Shown: one piece after another, positions 1 through 10,313 of the stretch
How positions within the stretch are numbered: position 1 is the first letter of the stretch
Layout: each line of letters opens with the position of its first letter
The notes under the pieces: model-generated
The model's input: the letters and a program-made list of their open reading frames with translations, nothing else
What the model was told of the DNA's origin: nothing
The model's database searches: none
Origin: Rhizobium sp. CCGE 510
GTDB lineage: Bacteria; Pseudomonadota; Alphaproteobacteria; Rhizobiales; Rhizobiaceae
Assembly: GCF_000292525.1 (NCBI RefSeq)
Contig: NZ_AEYF01000001.1
Coordinates: forward strand, 186,001 to 250,000
Length of the DNA: 64,000 nt
Reading direction: 5' to 3'
Translations under genes and position numbers: made by a program

Positions 1-636
1 GGCATTCTGGATGGAATTCAGCAGGCGGGGATCCTCATGTCCGGTCAAACGCCGCTGGGCGAGATCGAGATTGCCGATGATGATCGCCAGCATGTTGTTA
101 AAATCATGGGCGACCCCGCCTGTCAGTTGACCGATCGTCTCCATCTTCTGCAACTGACGCACCTGCGCCTGAGCGGCGGCGTTCTCTTCCATCTCGTGCC
201 TGAGTTCGGCGGTACGCTGGACCACCGTGTGTTCGAGGCGTGTGTTGAAACTGTTGAGTTCACTGCGGAGGTGGCTCTGCCGGCCATGCGCGACGATGAT
301 CATCTCCATCAGGCCGACGATGATCGCCGCATTGACGAGATAGGTTGAGAGACCGACCCATTGGCCGGCGCTGACCGGCCAGAAGATATCGTGCGGTTCG
401 ACGAAAAACTGCTGGACGATGAAAGCGGCGAGAATGGCCGCGACGAAGCCCGGCCCGGCACCGCCGATGAAACTCGCCAGCAATATCGCCGGGAGGAAGC
501 TCAAGAAGGGGAAGCCAGAGAGATAGTCGCTGGCGACAAGCCTCAGAAGAAACGTCAGGCCAACGAAGGCAACGGCCAGCGGATATGTATAACCCGGCCT
601 ATGACGCAGCCAATCCGTGGCACTCAGCAAATCCAT
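1..636 (-). CDS. Membrane sensor histidine kinase (3' part cut off by window edge)
   Basis: This is the first 212 codons of a sensor kinase that runs off the left edge. Residues 18-115 form three or four hydrophobic segments, resembling the DUF4118/MASE-like membrane domains of KdpD-type sensors. A coiled linker follows (about 125-165), then the dimerisation/phosphoacceptor box [15 protein letters not shown] with the likely phosphorylated histidine at residue 177. The ATP-binding domain lies outside the window. The start is ATG at 636-634, preceded by AAGAAGGGA at good spacing. A one-domain response regulator gene lies divergently upstream and is the obvious candidate partner, but the pairing is inferred from proximity only. 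The kinase may carry its own C-terminal receiver domain, as many kinases with this H-box style do. The stimulus is unknown. Confidence 0.85.
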   Translation of the reverse strand, partial: MDLLSATDWLRHRPGYTYPLAVAFVGLTFLLRLVASDYLSGFPFLSFLPAILLASFIGGAGPGFVAAILAAFIVQQFFVEPHDIFWPVSAGQWVGLSTYLVNAAIIVGLMEMIIVAHGRQSHLRSELNSFNTRLEHTVVQRTAELRHEMEENAAAQAQVRQLQKMETIGQLTGGVAHDFNNMLAIIIGNLDLAQRRLTGHEDPRLLNSIQNA

Positions 637-704
637 TCCAGATCCCTTCTTACAGCGCCGCGCGTCACTCAGATGCGCAACGGAGGCTCTAACTCTTTCA
701 TTTT

Positions 705-752
705 CTGCATGATTTTATCTTTGAATCGATTCGGATTTAAGGAATTATGCAG
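705..752. repeat. Palindromic intergenic repeat, family C copy 1
   Basis: Imperfect inverted repeat with ends CTGCAT/ATGCAG and a centre around GAATCGATTC, lying between the divergent kinase and response-regulator genes. It resembles the element at 57120-57167 (centre AATCGATTCCGATT, outer arms GCGCATAA/TTATGCGC). I take both as copies of one dispersed rhizobial repeat. The role is unknown. Confidence 0.6.
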
Positions 753-892
753 GAGCCGTTGCGCAAACGGCATCCCAGCTTTTACACATCGAATTTCACC
801 CGGCAATATGTTGTTTCTCGCACTGCCGGGCATGACACCTTGACGAGCCGTGCAAGGGGTCCACATATTTCCATGCCCAGCAAGGGGAATGG

Positions 893-1252
893 GTGGATGG
901 GAACATGAAAGACATATTTATCGTCGAAGACGACGCGCTGATTGCCATGCTGCTTGAGGATATGCTCGCCGATCTCGGCTACCGGGTTTGCGCCAGCGCG
1001 CCCGATCTGGAACGGGCGCTGGCAACAGCCAGGGAGACGGAGTTCGACGCTGCAATTCTCGATGTCTCGCTCGCGGGGCAGAGTTCGCTGCCGGTTGCAA
1101 AACTGCTCGACGAACGCGGCAAACCCTATGTCTACGCGACGGGGTATGGCACCGCCCCTGCTGGCAGCAGCCCAAGCACATTGCCCGTGCTGCAAAAACC
1201 CTTCCAGCTCAGCGAACTCGAACAGGCGATGAAGCGGCTTACCGAAGCCTGA
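893..1252 (+). CDS. Single-domain response regulator (CheY-like receiver)
   Basis: A stand-alone receiver domain of about 119 residues with no output domain. The acidic pocket is visible as IVEDDA near the N-terminus, the phosphoacceptor Asp in AAILDVSL, the switch Thr/Ser region in VYATGYG, and the conserved Lys in LQKPF. The GTG at 893 has AGGGG five bases upstream; an ATG at 905 (MKDIFIVEDD...) is an alternative that would shorten the protein by four residues. It faces away from the histidine kinase at 1-636. Such small receivers usually act in phosphorelays or by protein contact; the target cannot be read from the sequence. Confidence 0.85.
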   Translation: MDGNMKDIFIVEDDALIAMLLEDMLADLGYRVCASAPDLERALATARETEFDAAILDVSLAGQSSLPVAKLLDERGKPYVYATGYGTAPAGSSPSTLPVLQKPFQLSELEQAMKRLTEA

Positions 1253-1398
1253 AGCGTGTCGCGATCTTTCAGATTCGCTTATCACGCTTTAGGTCGTTGT
1301 TTTTGCGCATGTCTTATCGCAAAACCGCGGAGACATGCTCGAATGCATGTCGCCCGTGGGCGGTAGTCCGGGATAAAGACATGCATAAAAACAGAAAG
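1253..1398. repeat. Mosaic palindromic repeat region downstream of the response regulator
   Basis: This stretch contains nested imperfect palindromes: AGCGTG...CACGCT at about 1252-1290, then GCGCATGTCTTATCGCAAAA and repeated GACATGC / GCATGTC motifs up to about 1385. The wording matches the dispersed mosaic repeats I know from Rhizobium genomes. It separates two convergent genes and has no coding appearance. Confidence 0.5.
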
Positions 1399-1409
1399 TT
1401 CTTTTCTGG

Positions 1410-1949
1410 TCAGCGTACCTGATCGAGCAGGCGCTTGCATTCCAGCAGGTCGTAAAGCGCCTCCTGCAGCAATGCCCTGTCTTCCTTGCCGATGCTCGAT
1501 TTGCCGATCGAGACTTCCTGCTCGTCGTCGCCCGCCACAAAATTGAAGAACCGACGGGTAATCGGCGCCTTGGCGCGGCCGACAATCTGGTCTTCGTCGG
1601 CCATGCCGACGCGCGGTTCGCCGGCACTCGCCTCCTGCACGCCCGACGCAAGCGCCTCGACGCTGGCGAGATCGCCGTGGCCGACTGAAATGACGAACTT
1701 GTTGCCGTTGGTCTTCAAAAGCTTCTGCACGCCCTTGATCGTATAGCCATGATCATAGAGCAAATGCCGGATGCCCTTGAGGAGATCCACATCCTCGGGC
1801 CGGTAGTAACGACGGCCACCGCCGCGCTTCATCGGCTTTATCTGGGGAAAACGCGTCTCCCAGAAGCGCAGCACATGCTGCGGCAGATCAAGATCGTCTG
1901 CGACTTCGCTGATGGTGCGAAAGGCATCGGGGCTCTTGTCCAACGTCAT
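1410..1949 (-). CDS. MerR-family transcriptional regulator
   Basis: A 179-residue protein. The N-terminal winged helix (about residues 12-80) shows typical MerR wording: [20 protein letters not shown], then the wing with [12 protein letters not shown]. The C-terminal part is predicted helical with no cysteine cluster, so a metal sensor is unlikely. It is the last gene of the chaperone/DUF177/plsX/fabH/ihfA/merR run. This order is conserved in alphaproteobacteria, which supports the call but does not reveal the regulated genes. Confidence 0.88.
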   Translation of the reverse strand: MTLDKSPDAFRTISEVADDLDLPQHVLRFWETRFPQIKPMKRGGGRRYYRPEDVDLLKGIRHLLYDHGYTIKGVQKLLKTNGNKFVISVGHGDLASVEALASGVQEASAGEPRVGMADEDQIVGRAKAPITRRFFNFVAGDDEQEVSIGKSSIGKEDRALLQEALYDLLECKRLLDQVR

Positions 1950-2098
1950 ACTGCTACGCGACCTCGCGGCTCGATCCTACGGCGACTCATCATATTTCAA
2001 CGGTTTGGCGCCGACAATTCAAGTCATGTGTCGACGTTGCGCACAACGCAGGACAGTGCGGAGAGAAAAAATGCTGTTTTAAAACGGGAAGCAGATGA

Positions 2099-2437
2099 TC
2101 AGGAGGCCGGATTCTGCGGCTTCAGCTTGACCTTGCGAGACACATGCGCCTTGAGGATGCGCGTCTTCAGCACGTTCGACGCCTTGAAGGTCATCACCCG
2201 ACGCGGGGAAATCGGAACCTCCTCGCCAGTCTTCGGGTTGCGGCCGATCCGCTCGTTCTTGTCGCGCACCTGGAAGGTGGCGAAGGAGGAAAGCTTGACG
2301 GTTTCACCACGCACGATGGCGTTGCAAACTTCGTCGATGACAGTTTCCACAAGTTCCGCAGATTCGGTCCGGGAAAGCCCGACCTTTCGGAAAACGGATT
2401 CCGCCAGGTCTGCTCGCGTCACTGTTTTTCCGGTCAT
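2099..2437 (-). CDS. ihfA: Integration host factor subunit alpha
   Basis: DNA-bending histone-like protein that pairs with IhfB and acts in recombination, replication and sigma-54 promoter architecture. The 112-residue product starts [13 protein letters not shown] and contains the HU/IHF signature with the DNA-intercalating arm [20 protein letters not shown]. The open frame extends 13 codons upstream, but ATG at 2437 has GGGG at good spacing and fits the family length. It follows fabH in the same direction, about 105 bp away, and precedes the MerR gene. Confidence 0.95.
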   Translation of the reverse strand: MTGKTVTRADLAESVFRKVGLSRTESAELVETVIDEVCNAIVRGETVKLSSFATFQVRDKNERIGRNPKTGEEVPISPRRVMTFKASNVLKTRILKAHVSRKVKLKPQNPAS

Positions 2438-2542
2438 GGTTTCCCCGCCCACTACAAATATTTTGTGAAATCGCATGAAGAGTATTTGTCTTGCGCCTTA
2501 CGGTCAAGCTCTTGTTCGCCGCCAGTTTTTTAGGATTCATGC

Positions 2543-3514
2543 CTACCAGCGCAGCAGAACGGCACCCCAAGTGAAGCCGCCGCCCATCGCCTCGAGCATC
2601 ACCAGGTCGCCCTTCTTGATGCGGCCGTCGCCGGCAGCGGTCGCAAGTGCGAGCGGGATCGAGGCCGCCGAGGTATTGCCGTGCAGATCGACCGTGATGA
2701 CGACCTTCGCCGCATCGATATTCAGCTTCTTGGCCGAACCGTCGATGATGCGCCGATTGGCCTGGTGCGGCACCAGCCAGTCGAGGTCCTCGGCGGTCGT
2801 TCCGGTCGAATCGAAAGCCGCCTGAATGACATCGGTGATCATGCCGACGGCATATTTGAAGACCTCGCGGCCTTCCATGCGCAGCTTGCCGACGGTGCCC
2901 GTCGTCGAAGGTCCGCCATCGACATACAGCTTTTCCTTGTGCGAGCCGTCCGAGCGCAGATGCGCGGTCAGCACGCCGCGATCGGCAATAGTGCCCTCGC
3001 CCTCGGTCGCTTCGAGCACGATCGCGCCGGCACCGTCGCCGAACAGCACGCAGGTGGTGCGGTCGTTCCAGTCGAGAATGCGCGAAAAGGTTTCGGCGCC
3101 GATGACGAGAACACGCTTTGCCAGCCCGCCGCGGATATAAGCATCCGCTGTGGTGACCGCATAGACGAAACCGGTGCAGACCGCCTGGACGTCGAAGGCG
3201 AAGCCGTGGCTCATGCCGAGGCGGTTCTGGATGTTGACCGAGGTTGCCGGAAAGGTGTTATCCGGCGTCGAGGTGGCACAGATGATGAGATCGATATCAT
3301 CCGGCGTCAGGCCGCCATTGGCAAGGGCTGCACGCGCCGCGGCCTCACCGAGCGACGCAGTCGTCTCGTCATCGCCGGCGAGATAACGCTGCCGGATGCC
3401 GGTACGCTGGACGATCCATTCGTCGGATGTGTCGACGATCGCCTCCATGTCACCATTGGTCATCACGCGCTTCGGAAGTGCGGCTCCGAACCCGCGAACC
3501 ACTGAACGGATCAT
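2543..3514 (-). CDS. fabH: Beta-ketoacyl-ACP synthase III
   Basis: Starts fatty acid synthesis by condensing acetyl-CoA with malonyl-ACP. The catalytic triad is visible: Cys113 in QAVCTGF, His250 in VPHQANRR and Asn280 in LHGNTSA. With ATG at 3514 the protein is 323 residues, the usual rhizobial length ([16 protein letters not shown]). An upstream in-frame ATG at 3538 overlaps the plsX stop as ATGA and would add eight residues. Translational coupling makes that start possible, so the choice rests on family length. plsX lies immediately upstream, the standard phospholipid/fatty-acid pairing. Confidence 0.95.
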   Translation of the reverse strand: MIRSVVRGFGAALPKRVMTNGDMEAIVDTSDEWIVQRTGIRQRYLAGDDETTASLGEAAARAALANGGLTPDDIDLIICATSTPDNTFPATSVNIQNRLGMSHGFAFDVQAVCTGFVYAVTTADAYIRGGLAKRVLVIGAETFSRILDWNDRTTCVLFGDGAGAIVLEATEGEGTIADRGVLTAHLRSDGSHKEKLYVDGGPSTTGTVGKLRMEGREVFKYAVGMITDVIQAAFDSTGTTAEDLDWLVPHQANRRIIDGSAKKLNIDAAKVVITVDLHGNTSAASIPLALATAAGDGRIKKGDLVMLEAMGGGFTWGAVLLRW

Positions 3515-3534
3515 CGTCGATTGAACCCCATTGC

Positions 3535-4581
3535 TCATGCAGCTTCCGGGCCCATGGGGGGCAGCCGCTTGGCATGATATTTCTTAAGATCGTTTTCTAT
3601 TTTCTGATTGAGGCCGTTCTTGGCCATGTCGTAGCCGACTTCGATGGCGGCTGCGATGCCTTCGGCATTCGCCCCGCCATGGCTCTTGATGACTATGCCG
3701 TTCAGGCCGAGAAACACGCCGCCATTGACCTTGCTCGGATCGAGCTTCTCGCGGAGCATGTCGAAGGCGCTTTTGGCGAAGAGGTAGCCAATGCGGGCGA
3801 GCAGCGTGCGCGACATGGCGGCACGCAGATATTCACCGATCTGCTTGGCGGTGCCTTCGGCGGTCTTCAAAGCGATATTGCCGGAAAACCCTTCGGTGAC
3901 GACGACGTCGACCGTGCCCTTGCCAAGGTCGTTGCCCTCGACGAAGCCGGAATATTCAAGCGAATCGATGTTCGCCTCGCGCAGCAGCCGACCGGCTTCC
4001 TTGACCTCTTCCTGGCCTTTCATCTCCTCGACGCCGACGTTCAGAAGGCCGACCGTCGGACGTTCGACCTCGAAGAGCGCACGCGCCATGGCGCCGCCCA
4101 TCAGGGCAAAATCCATCAACTGCTGGGCATCGGCGCCGATCGTCGCACCGACATCGAGCACGATGCTCTCACCTTTAAGCGTCGGCCAGATTGCGGCAAT
4201 CGCCGGGCGCTCGATATTGGCCATGGTGCGCAGACAGAACTTCGCCATCGCCATCAGCGCCCCGGTATTGCCGGCTGAGACCGCAACATCGGCCTCCCCC
4301 GTCTTCACCGCCTCGATCGAGCGCCACATGGTGGAGATATAGCGGCCGCGGCGCAGCGCCTGGCTCGGCTTCTCCTCCATGCTGACGGCAAGCTCGCAAT
4401 CGTGAAAAAGCGACTTTTCCTTAAGCTTCGGAAACTTGGCGAGAACCGGATCGCATTGTTCCTTGAGACCGTAGAAAACGAAGGAAATATCCGGATGCCG
4501 ATCCAACGCCTTGGCGGCGCCGGGGATGACAACCTGGGGACCAAAGTCGCCACCCATGAGGTCGAGAGATATTCTGATCAC
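3535..4581 (-). CDS. plsX: Phosphate acyltransferase PlsX
   Basis: Makes acyl-phosphate from acyl-ACP, feeding PlsY in phosphatidic acid synthesis. The 348-residue protein begins [15 protein letters not shown], the family hallmark, and contains [10 protein letters not shown] and [13 protein letters not shown]. It sits between the DUF177 gene and fabH and touches the latter. No rpmF gene lies between DUF177 and plsX, unlike in gammaproteobacteria; this is usual for alphaproteobacteria. Confidence 0.96.
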   Translation of the reverse strand: MIRISLDLMGGDFGPQVVIPGAAKALDRHPDISFVFYGLKEQCDPVLAKFPKLKEKSLFHDCELAVSMEEKPSQALRRGRYISTMWRSIEAVKTGEADVAVSAGNTGALMAMAKFCLRTMANIERPAIAAIWPTLKGESIVLDVGATIGADAQQLMDFALMGGAMARALFEVERPTVGLLNVGVEEMKGQEEVKEAGRLLREANIDSLEYSGFVEGNDLGKGTVDVVVTEGFSGNIALKTAEGTAKQIGEYLRAAMSRTLLARIGYLFAKSAFDMLREKLDPSKVNGGVFLGLNGIVIKSHGGANAEGIAAAIEVGYDMAKNGLNQKIENDLKKYHAKRLPPMGPEAA

Positions 4582-4679
4582 GCGTCCCTGATCCTTCTTT
4601 TCGCCGAGGGCGAAATTTCGGCCAAAATACCGGTTTTGGCGTCGCTTACAACTGAATTATGTCAAATGCCAGAGACGCT

Positions 4680-5234
4680 TCAGTCCTTTTTCCAATCCTT
4701 GAGGGCAGCGAAAGCCGAGGGCTTTTTGTCGTCCTCGCCGCTATCCTCGATATGGCCGTCGAATTCGACGTCCTTCTTGCGCGGATAGGGATCGATCGCC
4801 AGAGCTGCGAATTCGGCAACCACCTCGCCGGCATCGATCGTATCGCCGACAAAGGTCTCGGGCAGATCAGGGCCGTCCGGATCGAGCAACATCTCGCCGG
4901 CGTCATTACCGGCCTGGCGGGCAAGCTTGGAGCCCTCCGGCACGAAGATCTGATCGAAGCTCTCGTCGAGGGCGGATTCGACCGGTTCAAGCGTTACGAC
5001 GCAGGACTGGACGAGCTTGGCCTTCACACGGCCCTTGATGCGCACGCCGTCGCGCTTCCAGCGGGCAATCTGCAGATCGGCGCTGAGATTGTCGACCGAG
5101 ACGATGTTCCAGGTCTCGGCAAGCGCCTTCAGTTCGTTGGCGTCTGCTTCGACGTGGACTTCGACGGGGTTGGCCGAGATATGGCCGACCTTGACGTGAT
5201 AGGAGAAGGGAACATCGTCCCGATTGTTCTTCAT
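4680..5234 (-). CDS. DUF177 (YceD-like) protein
   Basis: A 184-residue acidic protein of the DUF177/YceD family. Family members are linked to 23S rRNA/ribosome assembly in other bacteria; a direct role here is inference. The sequence keeps the family pattern of one cysteine in VQSCVVTLEPVE, followed by an acidic stretch and the C-terminal KPSAFAALKDWKKD. The open frame extends far upstream, but ATG at 5234 has a strong GAAGGAGG and matches the family. It is 11 bp from the upstream chaperone gene and 98 bp from plsX. Confidence 0.9.
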   Translation of the reverse strand: MKNNRDDVPFSYHVKVGHISANPVEVHVEADANELKALAETWNIVSVDNLSADLQIARWKRDGVRIKGRVKAKLVQSCVVTLEPVESALDESFDQIFVPEGSKLARQAGNDAGEMLLDPDGPDLPETFVGDTIDAGEVVAEFAALAIDPYPRKKDVEFDGHIEDSGEDDKKPSAFAALKDWKKD

Positions 5235-5245
5235 CGTTTCCTCCT

Positions 5246-5779
5246 TCAAGCGACCGGTGGGAGCGTTGCTGAACCGGTGGCGATCTCCTCTTCGGCAACG
5301 GCGGACAAATGTGCTTCCGCGGCGATCATCCACCCGGCGAGGCCGGACATATCGGCCGGCGCCGAGCTTTCCGGATATATATTGCGCGTGAGTGCGACAG
5401 CGAGCGCCTCGGCATTGCCTGTGTCCATCGCCTTCGAATAGGCTTCGAGGCGGCCATAAAACATGCCGGCGAGCTTCTTCATGCGCTTCGGCACGCTGTT
5501 GTCGCCGATACCGAGTTCGCGGATCGAATAGTCGATATCCTGGAAGAAAGCGTCGACGATCTCCTGGGCGATCTCCTGGCCGCTGGTGGCTGAAGCACGC
5601 GTGCGACGAAAAAACAGAATCATCGCGATCGACAGCATCTCGAAACGGCCCATGACCGTGTCCGGCACATTGAGCCACTGATAAATCTCAGGCATGCGCG
5701 CGGCCGCCGTCAGCGTCGCATATTGCCTGTCGACGATTGCCTGATTGTTGTTTTTCCTACGGAAGAGCCCGAAGATCAT
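5246..5779 (-). CDS. Ubiquinol-cytochrome c chaperone family protein (Cbp3/UPF0174-like)
   Basis: A 177-residue protein of the family related to mitochondrial Cbp3, which helps cytochrome b / bc1 complex assembly. Typical features are the N-terminal MIFGLFRRK, a central hydrophobic run with FEMLSIAMILFFRR, and DIDYSIRELGIGD. ATG at 5779 is chosen because upstream in-frame residues have no family character. It heads the minus-strand operon reaching the MerR gene. The bacterial function is inferred from the family. Confidence 0.85.
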   Translation of the reverse strand: MIFGLFRRKNNNQAIVDRQYATLTAAARMPEIYQWLNVPDTVMGRFEMLSIAMILFFRRTRASATSGQEIAQEIVDAFFQDIDYSIRELGIGDNSVPKRMKKLAGMFYGRLEAYSKAMDTGNAEALAVALTRNIYPESSAPADMSGLAGWMIAAEAHLSAVAEEEIATGSATLPPVA

Positions 5780-6025
5780 TGTTTTTTCCGGAAATGCCTC
5801 ATTCTTCACGCCGGCTGGCCTCTGGCCTTGTTGCATGATTTCGAAAGCTGGTTTACCGAAGCAGGCGCGAATTGCAATGCCGATCGTGGCCAGTTTCGGG
5901 ACGATGCCTTCGATGCGTCAGCCGAAGCGAATTCGGGACATTTGACCCGGAATGGCCACAATGGTTTTGCAGGAGGTAAAGCGTGCAAGGCCCAAAATGG
6001 CTGCTATCGATACTCAAGGGAGTAG

Positions 6026-6559
6026 ATGTCGTTGAAGAAACGGTATTTCAAGTCTGACGTGAAATTCTTCAGCAGTGCGGCCATTGCCTTCATAATCGCC
6101 TCCACCACCGCTCTTTCCGGTTGCCAGACCAGCACCGTGCTCAATGGCGGATACGTCGCCGATCAGCAGTCGCTGAACCTCGTTCCGGAAGGCTCGAGCC
6201 GCGAGCAGGTGCTGCTTTCGCTCGGCACCCCGTCGACGACGGCAACCTTCGACGGCGAAGTCTTCTATTACATTTCGCAGCGCCGCACGCGTGCGGTCGC
6301 CTTCCAGAAGCTGAAGGTCGTCGATCAGAGCGTTCTGGCGGTCTATTTCGACAAGGACGGCGTCGTCAGCCGCCGCGCCAACTATGCCCTGCAGGACGGC
6401 AAGGTGTTCGACACGATCGGACGCGTCACGCCGACCGGCGGCAAGGAACTCACCTTCCTGCAGCAGATGCTCTCCGGCGGCAGCGCCGCGAGCGCGGCCC
6501 GCAGCTTGTTCGGCGGCGGCGCCGGCGGCACGCCGCAGAACCCAAGCAGCCTGCGCTGA
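6026..6559 (+). CDS. bamE: Outer membrane assembly lipoprotein BamE (SmpA/OmlA)
   Basis: Accessory lipoprotein of the Bam complex that inserts beta-barrel proteins. The 177-residue precursor has a signal sequence ending in the lipobox LSGC, so Cys32 would be lipidated. The SmpA/OmlA fold follows: VPEGSSREQVLLSLGTPS, then FYYISQRRTR and AVYFDKDGVV. The C-terminal tail is Gly/Ala-rich and low-complexity. It is transcribed away from the chaperone/DUF177 operon and ends in a strong terminator at 6579-6610. Confidence 0.9.
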   Translation: MSLKKRYFKSDVKFFSSAAIAFIIASTTALSGCQTSTVLNGGYVADQQSLNLVPEGSSREQVLLSLGTPSTTATFDGEVFYYISQRRTRAVAFQKLKVVDQSVLAVYFDKDGVVSRRANYALQDGKVFDTIGRVTPTGGKELTFLQQMLSGGSAASAARSLFGGGAGGTPQNPSSLR

Positions 6560-6578
6560 TCGAATACGCCTGATACGA

Positions 6579-6610
6579 AAACCCGCCGGAGCAGCTCCGG
6601 CGGGTTTTTT
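6579..6610. terminator. Rho-independent terminator between convergent bamE and hppA
   Basis: Perfect stem ACCCGCCGGAG/CTCCGGCGGGT with a short loop, flanked by A and T runs on either side. It can therefore end transcription of bamE on the plus strand and of hppA on the minus strand. Confidence 0.92.
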
Positions 6611-6687
6611 ACTGCATATTCAAGGTGTTACAGCGTGTTTCCACGTGGCAGGCGCCGCGGAGAACCGCGGTGCCTGGGCGTGATGGC

Positions 6688-8826
6688 TCAACCGGCGAGA
6701 ACGGCGAGCAGCAGCAGCGCGACGATGTTGGTGATCTTGATCGCCGGGTTGACGGCCGGGCCGGCGGTATCCTTGTAGGGATCGCCGACGGTATCGCCAG
6801 TGACCGAGGCCTTGTGCGCATCCGAGCCCTTCATGTGACGCACGCCGTCCTTGTCGACGAAACCATCCTCGAAGCTCTTCTTGGCATTGTCCCAGGCGCC
6901 GCCGCCCGATGTCATCGAGATGGCAACGAAGAGGCCGTTGATAATGACGCCAAGCAGCGATGCGCCGAGCGCAGCAAAGGCCGAGGCCTTGGAGCCGGAG
7001 ATCAGAAGAACGCCGAAATAGACGACGATCGGCGCCAGCACCGGCAACAGCGACGGCACGATCATCTCGCGGATGGCGGCCTTGGTCAGAAGGTCGACGG
7101 CCCTGCCGTAATCCGGCTTTTCCGTGCCCTGCATGATGCCCGGCTTTTCCTTGAACTGACGGCGGACTTCCTCGACGATCGCGCCGGCCGCACGGCCGAC
7201 GGCGGTCATTGCGATGCCGCCGAAGAGGTAGGGAACGAGACCGCCGAAGATCAATCCCGCCACCACATAGGGGTTGGAAAGATCGAAGGAAATTTCGCCT
7301 ATGCCGGCGAAATAAGGGAACTTGTCGCCATTCGCCGCAAAATATTTGAGGTCGTAGGAGTAGGCTGCGAAGAGAACCAGTGCGCCGAGACCGGCGGAAC
7401 CGATGGCGTAACCCTTAGTGACGGCTTTGGTCGTATTGCCGACAGCATCGAGCGCATCCGTGGATTTGCGCACTTCCGGCGGCAGATGCGCCATTTCGGC
7501 GATACCGCCGGCATTGTCCGTCACCGGTCCGAACGCGTCGAGGGCGACGATCATCCCGGCAATGCCCAGCATCGCGGTGACCGCAATGCCGGTGCCGAAA
7601 AGGCCGCCGAGCTGGTAGGTGGCGAGAATGCCGCCAACGATGACAATCGCCGGCAGTGCCGTCGATTCCAGCGAGACTGCCAGGCCCTGGATGACATTGG
7701 TGCCGTGACCGGTGACCGAGGCCTGGGCGATAGAGACGACAGGACGCTTGCCGGTGCCGGTATAATACTCGGTGATCACCACGATCAACGCGGTGACGAC
7801 GAGGCCGACGATGCCGCAGAAGAAGAGGTGCGCGCCTGAAATGTCGACACCGCCGACCGTGCCGAGCGAGCCCCAGCCGACCGTCAGCGAGGTGGCGGCG
7901 CCGAGACCGACGATCGACAGCAGGCCGGTGACGATGAGACCCTTGTAAAGAGCGCCCATGATCGAGCCGTTCGAGCCGAGCTTGACGAAGAAGGTGCCGA
8001 TGATCGAGGTGATGATGCAAGCACCGCAGATCGCCAGCGGATAGATCATCGCAGACTGGAGGATCGGCGCTCCGGCAAAGAAGATCGAAGCGAGGACCAT
8101 GGTGGCGACGACGGAAACCGCATAGGTCTCGAAAAGGTCGGCGGCCATGCCGGCGCAGTCGCCGACGTTGTCGCCGACGTTATCGGCAATCGTTGCCGGG
8201 TTGCGCGGATCGTCTTCGGGAATGCCGGCTTCCACCTTGCCGACGAGGTCGCCGCCGACATCGGCGCCCTTGGTGAAGATGCCGCCACCGAGACGGGCGA
8301 AGATCGAGATCAACGAAGCTCCGAAGCCGAGCGCCACCAGCGCATCGACGACTTCGCGCGAGCCGCTCTCATGGCCGAGGCCGAAGGTCAAAATGGTATA
8401 GTAGATGGAGACGCCGAGCAGTGCGAGGCCAGCCACCAGCATGCCGGTGATCGCACCCGACTTGAAGGCGATGTCAAGGCCGGCCGAAAGGCTCGCGGAA
8501 GCGGCCTGGGCGGTGCGCACATTGGCGCGGACGGAGACGTGCATGCCGATGAAGCCGGCAGCCCCGGAAAGCACAGCGCCGATCAGGAAGCCGATGGCGG
8601 CCGCAGCGGAAAGAAGCAGCCAGGCTGCGATGAAAACGACAACGCCAACAAGGGCAATGGTTCTGTATTGGCGCGTCAGATAGGCTTGAGCGCCTTCGCG
8701 GATATAGCCCGCGATCTCCTGCATACGGCTGTTGCCCTGATCGGCGGCAAGCACCGACCGGGTTGCCCAGGCGGCATAGACCACCGAGAGCAGACCGCAT
8801 GCAATTACGCATAAAAGAATGGTCAT
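6688..8826 (-). CDS. hppA: Membrane-bound proton-pumping pyrophosphatase
   Basis: Couples PPi hydrolysis to proton export. The 712-residue polytopic protein carries the substrate motif [11 protein letters not shown], the acidic cluster [18 protein letters not shown] and a second cluster near the C-terminus ([15 protein letters not shown]). The motif GNTTKAV has Lys at about residue 467, the position that is Ala in K+-dependent enzymes, so this should be a K+-independent pump. ATG at 8826 ([11 protein letters not shown]) is chosen; upstream in-frame codons are Arg-rich and unlike the family. It is convergent with bamE. Confidence 0.96.
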   Translation of the reverse strand: MTILLCVIACGLLSVVYAAWATRSVLAADQGNSRMQEIAGYIREGAQAYLTRQYRTIALVGVVVFIAAWLLLSAAAAIGFLIGAVLSGAAGFIGMHVSVRANVRTAQAASASLSAGLDIAFKSGAITGMLVAGLALLGVSIYYTILTFGLGHESGSREVVDALVALGFGASLISIFARLGGGIFTKGADVGGDLVGKVEAGIPEDDPRNPATIADNVGDNVGDCAGMAADLFETYAVSVVATMVLASIFFAGAPILQSAMIYPLAICGACIITSIIGTFFVKLGSNGSIMGALYKGLIVTGLLSIVGLGAATSLTVGWGSLGTVGGVDISGAHLFFCGIVGLVVTALIVVITEYYTGTGKRPVVSIAQASVTGHGTNVIQGLAVSLESTALPAIVIVGGILATYQLGGLFGTGIAVTAMLGIAGMIVALDAFGPVTDNAGGIAEMAHLPPEVRKSTDALDAVGNTTKAVTKGYAIGSAGLGALVLFAAYSYDLKYFAANGDKFPYFAGIGEISFDLSNPYVVAGLIFGGLVPYLFGGIAMTAVGRAAGAIVEEVRRQFKEKPGIMQGTEKPDYGRAVDLLTKAAIREMIVPSLLPVLAPIVVYFGVLLISGSKASAFAALGASLLGVIINGLFVAISMTSGGGAWDNAKKSFEDGFVDKDGVRHMKGSDAHKASVTGDTVGDPYKDTAGPAVNPAIKITNIVALLLLAVLAG

Positions 8827-9025
8827 TTCGCTCTTTCCTCCCATAGGCCGGAGATCACTCCTTCTCCGGCAAAAACGCCGCCGAATCGCCTTTCCTCTCC
8901 ACAGAAATGCCACAGCTAAGCGGTGCGGAGATTGCTTGGTCGATCACGTGGCGTCAAGACCGCAACAGGCGAAAAACCGTTGCAGTTCAAAGAAAGACGC
9001 GGGAGATTGTTTGGCGGCTAACGGG

Positions 9026-9508
9026 TTATTTCTTCGCCTCGCCGCGGACCTGCTTTGCGATGCGGTCGAGCACGGCGTTGACGAGCTTCGGCTCGTCGTC
9101 ATCGAAGAAGGCCTGGGCGATCTCGACATATTCGGTGACGATGACCGCCACCGGAACGTCCTTGCGGTCGGTGATCTCGAAGACGCCGGCGCGCAGGATG
9201 GCGCGCACGGTGCTGTCGAGGCGCGACAACGCCCAATCATCCTGCAGGGCTGCAGCAATCAGCGGATCAAGACGGGTCTGATCGCGCACGACGCCGGAGA
9301 CGATCGAACGGAACCAGCCGGCATCGGCCTTCAGATAGGTCGCGCCGTCGATTTCCTGGCCGAGACGGTGCGCCTCGTATTCGGCGACGATTTCCAGGAC
9401 GCCGGTGCCGCCGACATCCATCTGGTAAAGCGCCTGAACGGCAGCAAGGCGGGCAGCGCCCCGCTGATTTGCAGTCTTGACCGGCCGTTCCGTCTTGTCG
9501 TCGTTCAT
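9026..9508 (-). CDS. nusB: Transcription antitermination factor NusB
   Basis: RNA-binding partner of NusE/S10 in rRNA antitermination. The 160-residue protein has the family pattern [45 protein letters not shown] and the C-terminal FVNAVLD-type motif (here [13 protein letters not shown]). It starts 3 bp after the ribH stop codon, so the two genes are co-transcribed, as in most proteobacteria. Confidence 0.95.
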   Translation of the reverse strand: MNDDKTERPVKTANQRGAARLAAVQALYQMDVGGTGVLEIVAEYEAHRLGQEIDGATYLKADAGWFRSIVSGVVRDQTRLDPLIAAALQDDWALSRLDSTVRAILRAGVFEITDRKDVPVAVIVTEYVEIAQAFFDDDEPKLVNAVLDRIAKQVRGEAKK

Positions 9509-9511
9509 TCG

Positions 9512-9967
9512 TTATGCACCCAGTTTCTGCTTCAGCTCGATCATGGTCAGAGCTGCGCGAGCGGCAAATCCGCCCTTGTCTTTATCCGAGCGGCGCGCGC
9601 GCGCCCATGCCTGTTCGTCGTTTTCGACGGTCAGAATGCCATTGCCGATGGCAAGGGACTCGCTAACCGTCAGATCCATCAAAGCGCGCGAGGATTCATT
9701 CGACACGATATCGAAGTGATAGGTCTCGCCGCGGATGACCATGCCAAGCGCGACATAGCCGTCATAATGCGTTCCACCATTGTCGTCTCCATCGAGCGAC
9801 ATGGCAATCGCCGCTGGAATTTCCAGTGCGCCGGGAACCGTGACGACCTCGAAGGTCGCGCCGGCCTGCTCCAATGCGAAGGTGGCGCCCTCGAGCAGGG
9901 CATCGGCCATGTCGTCGTAAAAGCGGGCTTCAACGATCAAAATATGGGTAGCGGTGTCTCTCGGCAT
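9512..9967 (-). CDS. ribH: 6,7-dimethyl-8-ribityllumazine synthase
   Basis: Penultimate step of riboflavin synthesis. The 151-residue protein contains the signature parts [28 protein letters not shown] and [16 protein letters not shown]. It is followed directly by nusB. The rest of the riboflavin operon (ribD, ribE) lies 8.9 kb upstream on the same strand, so ribH must have its own promoter in the 346-bp region 9968-10313. Confidence 0.95.
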   Translation of the reverse strand: MPRDTATHILIVEARFYDDMADALLEGATFALEQAGATFEVVTVPGALEIPAAIAMSLDGDDNGGTHYDGYVALGMVIRGETYHFDIVSNESSRALMDLTVSESLAIGNGILTVENDEQAWARARRSDKDKGGFAARAALTMIELKQKLGA

Positions 9968-10313
9968 GGTTCACCTTCGTTTTGTGGGTCGTTTTCCACT
10001 CGGCAGGCCGCGGTCAAAACATGCCTTTGCCGGAATGGCAAGCAATTTCGCCCGATGCCGCAACGCCAAAATTGAAATATCAGCAAAGGGATAGCCGCGC
10101 CATGCCTGCATAGCTGGGCAAGCCGTTGAAACCAGCTTTTCCGGATGCCTGGAAAACGGCATTTCAAAGGCCGTGTTCATGAACAATTCTTAATGGATTT
10201 TCAGTGAGTTAACCCATTGAATCGCGAAGGGGACAACGCCAATTCCATGTCGTGATGCAGACGATCCCCTGCAACGACAGTCGACCGTCAAAGCAGATGA
10301 AAAGGATACTACC
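9968..10313. other. Intergenic region between divergent ribH and a small secreted-protein gene
   Basis: 346 bp without a convincing gene. It must hold the promoters of ribH (minus) and of the gene at 10314 (plus). I searched by eye for the conserved FMN riboswitch core and did not find it. There is no strong terminator or long inverted repeat. Confidence 0.5.

Noticed and set aside
9968..10313. Possible FMN riboswitch upstream of ribH
   Set aside because: The conserved FMN-aptamer segments were not found on either strand.
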